In this document: piece by piece, positions 1 through 9,136 of the stretch | How the letters are laid out: each line of letters opens with the position of its first letter | Numbering within the stretch: the first letter of the stretch is position 1 | Origin: Melastoma dodecandrum | Lineage: Eukaryota; Streptophyta; Magnoliopsida; Myrtales; Melastomataceae | DNA length: 64,000 nucleotides | Reading direction: 5' to 3' | Assembly: GCA_029817715.1 (NCBI GenBank) | Contig: JARUPY010000189.1 | Location: forward strand, 2,294,001-2,358,000 | The notes under the pieces: model-generated | Database searches by the model: none | What the model saw: only the letters and a program-made list of their open reading frames with translations | Told to the model about the DNA's origin: nothing | Made by a program: the position numbers and the translations under genes

Positions 1-65
1 CTGGTCATCTAGCGAACTCTGTTCTTTCACCGTCTTCCAGGAATCCACTTTTATTAGAGGCCTTG

Positions 66-449
66 TTACAATCTTTGCTGGCATAGGAAGCGTTTTCTTA
101 ACGGGTTTTGAAGATTTCTTTCGGTTCCTTTGTGAGTCCCCAAAGTCCAGTCTTCTTCGGTAGATGCTTCTTCGGAGCTAACCACACAACTTGACATGTT
201 GGTTATATATTGTTGCATTATCCCCAGACTTGGTAGGCCATTCATCTCGACAGGATCAAAAGTCCCGAATATGATGTTAAAAGCATCATCTTCTGCAAAA
301 GTGATCACATTCGAGGATGCAATACATGCACCTAGATCAATCTTGTTGTCACGTACGAGCTCCATGACCTTTTCTTTAAACACGAAGCACTTCTCAATAG
401 AATGCCCTAAGAAGCGATGGTATTTGCAGAAGTTTGGATTCCTAGCCAA
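66..449 (-). pseudogene. gypsy gag C-terminal part with zinc-knuckle-like motif
   Basis: The minus-strand reading contains C-x2-H-x4-GH-x4-C (FCKYHRFLGHSIEKC), a variant knuckle seen at the end of Gag in plant Tat-like gypsy elements. The same kind of motif (CLYHSGGVGHDTRNC) occurs in the second gypsy element near 49200. The reading is separated from the gag core at 456 by a stop or frameshift, and its apparent first codon is TTG, so this is an internal fragment and not a gene start. Confidence 0.6.
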
Positions 450-455
450 ATTAAC

Positions 456-1313
456 CTATTGTGGTCGCTTTGATTGTGGGAGTTTGATCATCTTGGAAGA
501 CGACAGATAATTAAATATTTCTACAACATCTTCATTGGGAAAATAATATTTCTCGTTTCGCTTTTCTTCCAGAGTTGGGTGTCGCCTCTCCATCCTAGGT
601 GCTTCTGCATGTGGTTGTCCATCTACTGAAACTTTTCCTTTCGGAATCGGCACTTTGACATGAGTTACATCTGTAATCACCTGCTTCTTGCCATCTTTGA
701 AAGTGGCTTCTCCAGTTCTGTTTTCTAGTCTTCCTGTCCCTCTAGGTGGCTCAGGTATTGGGATGTTACTCATGTTGGTTCCAACCAAGCTTAACTCTAT
801 GTCGTGAACTTTTGTCGCCAACTCCTCGAATGATCGTGACTTGAGCCCTTGGAGAATGTATCGAATCCTCCATAGCATGCCTTGAATGCACATGTCGATT
901 GACGTTTCTTCTGACAGATGATCCCTGTAGTTCAAGCTTAGATTCCTCCATCGTTGGATATAGTTGATGAATGGTTCTTCTTCCCATTGACAAGTATTAG
1001 TTAACTCGATCATGCTCACCACGTGTCGAGTGCTGTAGAAGCGATTCAGAAACTCCATATCCAATTGTTCCCAATTACCAATGGTGTCTGGCTTGAGCTC
1101 AATATACCAGTCAAAAGCGTTTCCCTTCAGAGAGCGAACAAATTGTTTAGTCATCCAATCCCCATCTATGCCCGCGTTATTGCAAGTTTTAACAAAATGG
1201 GTCGCATATTGCCTCAGATTCCCCTTTTTGTCGAACCGTTGAAAGTATGGGGATTGGTATCCAACAAGCATTTTGAGGCCTTTGATCCTCTGATTGTAAG
1301 GCTTATAATACAC
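456..1313 (-). pseudogene. gypsy gag core (retrotransposon gag domain)
   Basis: About 285 residues are open. The central block (MTKQFVRSLKGNAFDWYIEL, then a W-Q-L-x3-FLNRFY segment and YIQRWRNLS) matches the retrotransposon gag domain of Ty3/gypsy elements, the capsid part that packages element RNA. It ends at a stop just before the knuckle fragment. The N-terminal part continues in other frames at 1342-2090. The element is therefore decayed and unlikely to make a full Gag. Confidence 0.75.
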
Positions 1314-1341
1314 CGTAGATGATGATGATCTGCCCTCAAGC

Positions 1342-2090
1342 TCACTCTATCATGGTTTTCACAGAAATTGGATTATCAACAACAGACTCACGCTTTGCCA
1401 AATTATCAACATCCATGGCCCCCTTTCTTTTGTCAACTTGGGTGCGCGAACATTCCTTCATAGATGTTTTCTCGGCATCTTTACTCTCTAGCCTTTTGAT
1501 GATGTAATCCATTTGCTGCTCTCTTTCTTTCATAAAAACCATCATAGCATCCACAGTTTCTGTGAGAGTCGCGACCTGATCTTTAAGTGAAGGAGTATCC
1601 TCCATCATCATTGCCATGATTTTAACGCCTTTAATTGAATCAGCTTTTGGGGAGGAATCTGACGGTGAGTTGCTTGACGAGATATTTTCAAAATTTATCT
1701 GTGATACAGGAGATACCAATACCTTGTCGAAAGGAATGTAATCAACAGTTGGTTGAAACAGCTTAGGGGTGACGGATCTAAGCATTCCCTCTATTGTCCC
1801 AGTTTGTTTGCGGGTCTTGGCCACATATTGGGCATATGTCCACTTTGGAGAGCCCCACCTCGTTGAGAACATCCTTGTAAGATGGGGAAGCCTTGGGAGA
1901 GATAGACTTGAGCATCTCTTCTTTCTCCTCAGCTTGTTTGTGCGTCTTGGCCATAGACTGGGCATAAGTCCACTTTGGAGATTTTTCCTCATTGAGAATA
2001 TTATTTTCAGTAACATCCTTGTACGATGGGGATGCCTTAGGAGTAATGGACTTAAGTAATTCTTAAGTCTCTAATTTAGCCATGGTCCTA
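1342..2090 (-). pseudogene. gypsy gag N-terminal region with internal duplicated segments
   Basis: The minus strand reads a lysine-rich N-terminal Gag region in several frames. A segment of about 40 residues occurs two to three times. Each copy has a block close to SPKWTYAQ, then MAKT-like and KQ, then EEMLKS(I/V)(S/T)PK. Copies begin near 1980 and 1850, with the shared closing motif again near 2050 and 1780. Frameshifts and stops break the reading. This looks like the variable N-terminus of a Tat-like Gag, placed between the leader and the gag core. Confidence 0.55.
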
Positions 2091-2519
2091 GCCTTGACCA
2101 ACTTTAGAAACTCAACAGATGAAGAGCCCCCAGACAAGAGCGAAGGAAAAGTATGCCCTGTGATTTGTCAATCTGGATCTTGCTTTGCGTGTGGATCGCC
2201 CTACTCCACTTACAGAGGCTAGTATTCCAATGGAAAACGAGTATTTTAGTAAGTGGGAGAATTCAAACTATATGAGCATTCTAGTCACGTGGAGATCTAT
2301 CTTGGAACAATTGTTAAGTGGGTTACCTAAGATAGTTACTGTGAACACTAAAATCTCGCAGACGAATTATCAACGTACAAATTATCGTATTAATAATGTA
2401 ACGGGTTCTTTCTCTAGTTAGGGACAATGCATGTGAGTCATTTGATTCGATCCTTGAATAATAATGGTTGTGGATGATGATCTTGAGTTCTGGCATATAA
2501 TCAACAAAACTTTAGGATG

Positions 2520-2690
2520 ATATGTTGTTGAAGTTATCGGGGCCTTTAGGCTTGATCCGGCAGCACTTTGGTAGCTTGGTGAAGTCGTCGAGGCTTATGG
2601 ACGTGATCCGACAGAGCTTCGATAGTTTGATGAAGTCATCTCGGCCATTAGGCTTGATCTGGCAGAACCTCGGGGGGCGCGTTGCAGAAG
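2520..2690. repeat. imperfect tandem repeat of about 62 bp, 2.5 copies, in the gypsy leader
   Basis: The unit contains CTTGATCCGGCAG, then a TTTGGTAG-type segment, then TTGGTGAAGTCGTCG. Copies start near 2545, 2607 and 2650 (partial), with about 75-80% similarity by eye. The array lies between the LTR and gag of the minus-strand gypsy element, in its untranslated leader. Open frames crossing it on both strands are by-products of the repeat. Confidence 0.6.
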
Positions 2691-2749
2691 AACACTGGGC
2701 AATGGGTGTCGGCATATACCAATAGAAATAGGTTCTTGTTACTAACTTA

Positions 2750-3215
2750 GATTTTTACCGGCACCCTTGTTTTTACTCTAATCGAAGTTAGCTTCGACGA
2801 GCGGGAGGTGGCGAAAATCTTCAAGAGCTCCAAGAGTCTTCTCTCCACCTATGTGTGTGTAGCGAGTATGGTGTGTTGTGTTATCCGTGTATGCCTTGAA
2901 GAAGCCTCTATTTATAGGGCTTCATGACCAATTTATATTAGGCAGCTGGTTTCCCCATAATATGTTACTTCTTGCGGACCGGGCTATGGGTCGGGCTTGA
3001 ATTTCGGTTTAGTTTAGCCAGAACGATTATGTTGGAGTTGGGCTAATAACCCTCTTGTGACCTTATAAGAATATATGGATTGAATCTTCCCTTCATTCAT
3101 GGCCCGAATACTTACCATTTCATGGATTTGGGTTCAGGGCATATTTACATACAGATTAGACTTAATATGAGGCTCGTATTATGATGACACTATAAACAAA
3201 AATTTAATGTCTACA
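2750..3215 (-). repeat. 5' LTR of the gypsy element (inner boundary approximate)
   Basis: The outer end at 3215 reads TGTAGACATT on the minus strand. A TATA box (CTATAAATAG, minus, 2908-2917) is followed by a leader rich in ACACA. The inner boundary is not clear and I could not see a convincing primer-binding site, so about 2750 is an estimate. The second LTR is outside the window. Confidence 0.5.
2908..2917 (-). promoter_or_regulatory. LTR TATA box
   Basis: CTATAAATAG on the minus strand, about 300 bp inside the LTR. It is placed to start transcription toward gag. The same decamer is found in the LTR near 55308. Confidence 0.55.
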
Positions 3216-3925
3216 ACTAATGCTAAGGAGTTGATCACTACTCTTGGGAAAAGTTATCTTGTACCTGATATGGTTGAAGCTAGTGTCTTCTTAAAAAGTT
3301 GATGAGTATGTCTTATGATAGTGTGGGAGGAGTGAGAGACTGTATCATGGAAATGATTTTCCTCCCAAACTTAAAAGCTTTGAAATTTCTCTGCCAGTAA
3401 ATTCATTGCCTCCGAACTTCTCTAAAATCAAGACTAATTTTATCTCTCAAAATGAGAGTTGGACTGTCAATGATCTGATTAATAAGTGTATGGCGGAGGA
3501 GAGGAAACTTAAGAGGGAGAAGATTGAGAGTGCTTTCTTGGTATCTTTTTCTAGACTTACTTTTGTAAAGGTTAAGAAGCACTAAGCGTTTTCACACCGG
3601 TTTTTCTAAGAATAAGGGCTTTAAGAGGTATGATCACGATCAGAGTGAGGGAGGTAAGTCATCTGCTATTTTTAAGAAAGTTGACAAATGCTTCTAATGT
3701 CAAATGCTGGGCATCTAAAGAAAGATTGCTTTAAGCTAAATTCTCGACTTGAGCAAAATAAATCTGGAGGTAACTCATATGTTTTTTTTTCCTATTTCGA
3801 GTCAAATCTGGTTGATGTCTCACCTAGCTCTTGGTGGATTGATAGTGGAGTTTCTGTGCATGTTATTATGACATTGCAGGGGTTCAAGAGCATAAGAAAA
3901 CCAAGTGAGACGGAGTCCATATGAG
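3216..3925 (+). pseudogene. copia gag (UBN2-type) and protease remnant
   Basis: Readings in several frames include a Gag-like MSMSYDSVGGVRDCIMEM near 3305 and a KLKREKIESAF stretch near 3510, resembling the UBN2-type gag of copia elements. A zinc knuckle (C-F-stop-C-QMLGHLKKDC) lies at about 3687-3735, with a stop inside it. The protease active-site region WWIDSGVSVHV is at about 3835-3870. The chain of frames is broken at least four times. Confidence 0.65.
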
Positions 3926-4129
3926 TTGTTCCTCTTGTTTTATATTCAAACCATGTTCTCATATTGAGAACATAATTCTTTTTGAATGAGGTTCAGTTAA
4001 GTTATCTTTGAATTCCCAAATTATTGGTTATGGAATTTTAAAAAGTGGATTATTTCAGTTGCTTTTGACTCCGACTGCTTTGCAAAACTTTTCTGTTGAG
4101 TCAAGTTCCTCCAAGAGATCCTTGTCAAT

Positions 4130-4640
4130 TGAAAATTCATGTCTACTTTAGCATAAACATTTAGGTTACATATCGAGAGAAATGATTCAAAAGTCAGTCA
4201 AAAGTGAAATTCTACCCTTTCTAGACTTTGGTGACCTAGAAACTTGTGTCGATTGTATTAGAAGTAAATTCACAAAGTCTAAGATGAAAGGATCTACTTG
4301 TACCATAGAGCTTTTAGAAATCATTCATACTGATATCTCTGGATCTTATCCTACTACCTTATGTGGAAACAAGTATTTTATAACATTCATTGATGGTTTT
4401 TCTCGGTATGCCTGCTTCTATCATATTAAGGAGAAGTCATAAGCTCTTGACAAATTCAAATCTTTTAAAACCGAGGTTGATAAGCAATTAGAGAAAGTCG
4501 TTAAGGTAGTATGTGAACAACAAATGAGACCATTTGCTAAGTACTTACAAGAAAGTTGGATTGTTCCATAATATACCATCCCTTATACGCCCGAACATAA
4601 TGGTATCGCCGAAAGGCGGAATAACACCCAAATATGATAA
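4130..4640 (+). pseudogene. copia integrase remnant
   Basis: The reading at 4182-4442 has C-x2-C (CVDCIRSK), then IIHTDISGSYPTTLCGNKYF and ITFIDGFSRYACFYHI. This is the HHCC end and the first catalytic aspartate region of copia integrase. A stop ends it at 4440. The expected second region (TPEHNGIAERRN-like) appears in another frame at 4580-4625. The protein would insert the element cDNA, but the gene is broken. Confidence 0.7.
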
Positions 4641-4649
4641 GAAGTATGA

Positions 4650-6110
4650 TGAGTAAGTCTAACATACCGAGTTTTCTATGGGGTAAGGCGCTTAGATTTG
4701 CTTTGTATATCCTTAATCATGTTCCTTTCAAATTGAGTCGTCATAAGACAAGGTTAATGGGGAAACATTTTACCCAGCAGCTTGACATTGATTATACCGA
4801 GACCTTCTCTCCAGTTTCTTCTAAGGATGGTTTTTGCATTATTATGGTCTTGGTTGGTTGCACATTATGATCTTAAATTGCATCGGATGAATGTTAAGAC
4901 TACTTTTTTAAATGATAGTCTCGACAAGGATGTTTATATGGTGCAACAGAGGGTGTTTGAGGAAATTAATAAGTAGAACATGGTGTGTAAACTTAAGAAG
5001 TCTATCTATGGTTTGAAGCAGGCATCTCGCCAGAGGTACTTGAAATTTGATGAAGTAGTGACTTCTTTTGGATTTGTTGAGAACAAAGTGGATCATTGTA
5101 TTAACTTAAAGACCAGTGCTAGCAAGTATATTTTTCTGGTCTTGTATGTTGATGATATCCTCCTTGCTAGCAGTATGCTGGTTTGCTGCATGAAATTAAA
5201 ATGATGTTGACGATGACGTTTTATATGAAAGATCTCGGGGATGCGTCTTTTGTTCTTAGGATAGTTATATGCCGAGACAGATCTCGTGGGCTGTTCAGAC
5301 TCTCTCACAAGTCATATATTGATCGAGTACTCAAACGTTTTAAGATGGATGGTTGCAAGCCCAATGTTACGCCTGTACAAAAGGGGGATAAATTTAGGTA
5401 AAAATTATTGTCCCAAGAATGACTTCGAAAAGGAGTCGATGGTGAATGTACCTTATGCTAGTGATATTGGGAGTTTAATGTATGCATAGGTGTGCACTAG
5501 GCCAGATATTGCATTTGCGGTGAGTATTCTTGGCAGATATCAATCTAATCCAGGTCCTAATCATTGGATGACTGCTAAGAAATTATGAGGCATCTGAAAG
5601 GGACACGTGATTATATCATTATGTACAGGAGCCCAGACAATCTTGAAGTAATGGGTTATACTTATTCTGATTTTGCTTCATGTCCAAATGATAGAAAATC
5701 TACTTCGAATATATATTCATGACGGCTGGAGGCACAATTACTTGGATAAGTGTGAAACAAACTCTAATTGTTCCCTTCACTATGCAAGTAGAGTCTGTGG
5801 CATGTTATGAGGCGGTGACATACGCTATTGGCTTAACAATTTCATATCAGGGTTAGTGATTATTTATTATATATGCAGACCACTGAGAGTATTTTGTGAT
5901 AATAGTGTGACTGTGATGTTATCAATGAACAATAAGAGTTTTAGTGGTTCGATACATATAGAGATCAAACATCTAGTTGTCAGGGATTATCTAAAGAATG
6001 GAGATGTTGAGATTAAGCACATCTGTACTATTGCGATGATTGCAAACCCATTAACTAAAAGACTACCACCTGGTATTTTACAGGTTCATGTTACCAGTAT
6101 GGGGTGGTAG
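4650..6110 (+). pseudogene. copia reverse transcriptase and RNase H remnant
   Basis: Fragments in order are a SNIPSFLWGKAL stretch (4660), the MNVKTTFLNDSLDKDVYM motif (4888), KSIYGLKQASRQ (4998), and the catalytic YVDDILLAS at about 5145. A SHKSYIDRVLKRFKMDGCKP stretch follows (5305), then a tribe of RNase H motifs including VFCDNSVTVMLSMNNK (5893) and SIHIEIKHLVVRDYL (5953). At least six stops or shifts interrupt it. Confidence 0.75.
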
Positions 6111-6829
6111 AGTCTTTTGATGTACTTGATTAGAGAGAGTCTTTATTTTAATGGTTAACACATTGACATTAATGTATGATTTGACACACTTAGTTGTTTC
6201 AATATTATATGATGATAGTCTGTTATTCATGTTGTTAAATGTTACATGTACACATATTTGAAAGTCTCAGGATTCGATGTTTATCTTGAGCATGATGGTT
6301 TTGTCAAACTAGTATGTCTCTAATGACATCATTAAGTTTCTCGCGAGTTTTATGTTCGAGACCTACGAGGCGTCTGTGTCAATTTATTTCATCCAGCTTC
6401 TTGGAAGCATTAAAGTCACGGATGGGTACTTTCACTGAGGTGTGCAGGTTATAAAGTTTTTCTCTGACATCAGTGAAATATAAAGGTTAGAAAGAGATTT
6501 TCCTGACTTCTATGAAATATAAAGGTTACAAGAAAATTTATAGGACCGACCGAAAATAGCATCATTATGATCACCATTGAGGGATGTTGTTTTCAGCTAC
6601 ACTGTCACATTGACATATTGACGTTAGAGTTGTGGATGCTCGTGATCATGGTTGTCTAATGTCGTTAAATGATGTGATGACGACCTTGGTTCGGTGTTAG
6701 CGACTTTGATGGTCGGGGTTGTTTTGAGATGTTGTCTCGTATATTGTTTACTACGACATGACCATATTTGTGTATAGCCCGACAGTCATTTTAAAACTAA
6801 ATGTTTTCACTCATAGCCTGGTGGTAGAA
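6111..6829 (+). other. copia 3' untranslated region, no gene seen
   Basis: The stretch between the last RNase H codon and the putative LTR start contains no open frame of note. A purine-rich GGTGGTAGAA immediately precedes the LTR start at 6830 and may be the polypurine tract. Confidence 0.4.
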
Positions 6830-8250
6830 TGTTGGAATTTTTATAAATGCTTTAGTTTATTTTATTTTGTTTCTAAAATTCCTTGGGTTATAATTAGGGG
6901 TGAGCATAGGTTCCGGGTAAAACCGAGAAGCTGTTGAAACCGGTACCATAAGGTCGGTGTCAGTACAGGTTCTCGAATAGATCGGGTAGGTTTTAGGTTC
7001 TAAATTTTACAAAACTGGCGGTACCAAGTATGGTTCCAGGTTCTCCCCCCGGAACCACCCCGGAGAACTTGAAACCTAACCTAAATTTTACCCAACCCAA
7101 CCCAATAACCTACCCTAAATCTTACCCAACCCAATAACCTAACTTAAACTTTACCCTACCCCAAACAATTGTCTCAGTTCCTTACCTTTCTGTTCCCAGT
7201 CACTCCCCCCTCTTCACAACAACGTCTTCATCAAACGGTTCCAGGGGTTACGGTTTCTTACGGTAAGTCAGCACCCAATCTGCTTTTTCCCTTCTTCCCC
7301 GCCTTGCCTTGATTAAAGCTATGTTTCGTGTTAATTGTCTATCATCTTATCCTATGATACTTTGCTAAGAGCTTTTATATTTCATCTGGCCATCAGATAA
7401 CAATGATCATGTGGTAAATAATAAAATCTCCCTTTTAAAATGTAATTTGTAAAGCAATTTCATTCTCGGAAATGGTATCGGTTCTTTCTATGAAGTTTAT
7501 TTACTGAGCATACGTATAAATATTAAACAAACGTGGACAAGAATTAAATGTTGATAAATTTGAATAGAAATGATTAGTTCATTAACGTTGTTGGCGTAGG
7601 GGTGTCTTAATCATAATCGAAACACGAACCGCTCATAGGGCGACGCCGTTGACCGAACCAAAATTGAAAATCAAAGGGCGACGCCGCTAACGGAAATGAA
7701 ACAGAACCGGAACCTGTACTAGAACCGCTAGGGTAGGTTCTTGAGTGGGTCTTGGATTAATCGGGTATGTTCTAGGTTCTAAAAATTAAGAACCGGACAT
7801 TATAGGATGGGTTTCAGGTTCCACGTTCGGAACCTGGAAACCTGGAACCTGCTCACCCCTAGTTATAATTAATTTTTTTATTTTTTAAAAAATGGGTTGT
7901 ATGTTAATTACGAGACAATGCATGATAATCCGTTCAGGTTTGGGTGATATTGTTTTGGACTTCCGTAACATTTTGGGTTATTATTGATATGGACTAGACG
8001 ACAATTTGATATAGGCCTAATGTCGACGTGAGCCCGTGATGAAAGGGCATGTCACGTTTATAATAATGCTAGGTCCCCTATCCCATTAATGTATCGTTAG
8101 ACAGTTCAATTAGCCGTCACATCAGGAGGGATGGGTAAACCTAAGACACCTTGTTGGCTCTTCTTGCAGATCGTACCTACGAATTTGCGATTTTGGGATC
8201 ATGGCGCAAACATGTACGCATTTCTATTTTCTCTCTTTTTATGTCATAGA
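6830..8250 (+). repeat. probable copia 3' LTR, interrupted by an hAT element
   Basis: The start TGTTGGAATTTTTATAAATG follows a purine-rich tract, as expected for a copia LTR. The LTR is split by the hAT insertion at 6895-7861 and resumes at 7870. A GTTTATAATAATG segment near 8057 may be its TATA region. The end is not resolved, and there is no 5' LTR in the window to compare. Confidence 0.45.
6895..7861. mobile_element. non-autonomous hAT-type DNA transposon (967 bp) with 8-bp TSD
   Basis: The element begins TAGGGGTGAGCA and ends TGCTCACCCCTA, a perfect 12-bp terminal inverted repeat of the plant hAT type. It is flanked by a perfect 8-bp direct repeat GTTATAAT at 6887-6894 and 7862-7869, the target-site length known for hAT elements. 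Subterminal sequence on both sides is rich in GGTTC/GAACC motifs (GGTTCCAGG, AACCTGGAA). There is no transposase ORF, so it would depend on a transposase supplied elsewhere. Confidence 0.92.
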
Positions 8251-9060
8251 TCGACTACGGCAATCTTGGTTTGCATTCGATCCGCTTACACTTTATCTCC
8301 CCTTATTTTGCTAGGTTTTTTATTTTTGATTTTCTTAATAATTTGCGCTATTATATTCCTTCCTTTTTTTTGTGAAAATATAACTCCTTAGGTTTTCTGT
8401 AAATAAGAAAACACAAACATTAGTTTTTACGTATTTCTTGACTTCAATACAAATTATATAATATCTTCTTTTCCATAATATAATAGGTTTAAACATTATA
8501 GCAAATAGTAGTGAAAATGTTATGTACATAAATAATAATGAATTTAAAAGTCTGGACTATGCTGAATAGTCAACATAACTAATGCTTTGAATTTTTAAGT
8601 AGATGGCGAAGTGGTGGGGTTAGAAAATTTTGGCATGTTCGGAATTTTTATGATGATAATTTTTTAATTTTTAATTTTTTTTTCAAATATAATTAAAATT
8701 AGCTTTCTTCCATAAACGAAACTAGCAAGCATGGTTAGATAGAGAGATGAGTTTCCACAAGAAAAGCGGGGGAGAAGGTCGTAAAAGGAGGATGAGGAGA
8801 CCAACGGCAGGCGGAAACTAACATCACATCACATCACATCCCTTCACTTCACTTAGCTTCTTCCATTAAAAACAGGAGTTTCCCTTCACTTCACCACCAC
8901 TTTCTTTCTTTCTTTCCGCAGGAAACAGAAGTGAACAAGCAAACCCCCGACTGTGTAGGGGGTGATGTGATGTGTGTATTAAGGACTCGCCGGCTGTTTG
9001 TCCGACCGAACCCATCTCCATTAAATATTTTAGCTCCTTAACAAAACTTAACTAAATTAA
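8251..9060. other. gene-free AT-rich stretch upstream of the BEL1-like gene
   Basis: I see no coding region. The stretch has poly-A/T runs, a short CACAT-type repeat at about 8821-8841 and pyrimidine-rich blocks from about 8880 that lead into the BEL1-like leader. It probably includes that gene's promoter, but I cannot name specific sites. Confidence 0.4.
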
Positions 9061-9136
9061 ACTCCTCCTCTCCTCGTACGGACTCAACCCTCACCTTCTC
9101 CCCCATTCCTCCTCTCCCACATCCAGGGGGTCGCTC
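9061..9136 (+). promoter_or_regulatory. CT-rich 5' leader of the BEL1-like gene
   Basis: The stretch is dominated by CTCCTC and CCTC units and ends in TCGCTCATGG, the start codon with a G at +4. Pyrimidine-rich leaders are common in plant regulatory genes. The transcription start is not visible with confidence, and a leader intron cannot be excluded. Confidence 0.4.

Larger units (their letters stand above)
1..3215 (-). mobile_element. Ty3/gypsy LTR retrotransposon, 5' portion (gag and 5' LTR), decayed
   Basis: This is the 5' end of a minus-strand Ty3/gypsy element whose pol would lie left of the window. Reading right to left it has an LTR ending near 3215 (minus-strand start TGTAGACATTAAATTTTTG, a common start for plant gypsy LTRs), a TATA box, a leader with tandem repeats, and gag in pieces with stops and frameshifts. 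On the right it abuts the middle of a copia gag coding region, so I infer that it inserted into that older element. Its target duplication cannot be checked because the other end is outside the window. Confidence 0.75.
3216..8250 (+). mobile_element. Ty1/copia retrotransposon, decayed, 5' end cut off by the gypsy insertion
   Basis: On the plus strand the order is gag (3216-3590), zinc knuckle and protease (3680-3925), integrase (4180-4640), reverse transcriptase (4680-5490) and RNase H (5500-6110). Integrase before RT is the Ty1/copia order. Many stops and frameshifts show long inactivity. The 3' LTR appears to start at 6830 and holds an hAT insertion. The 5' LTR and gag start are missing because the gypsy element lies at 3215/3216. 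The right boundary is an estimate. Confidence 0.75.

Noticed and set aside
8131..8391. 86-codon hydrophobic plus-strand frame
   Set aside because: It lies in the decayed copia LTR and flank. Hydrophobicity follows from T-rich sequence.
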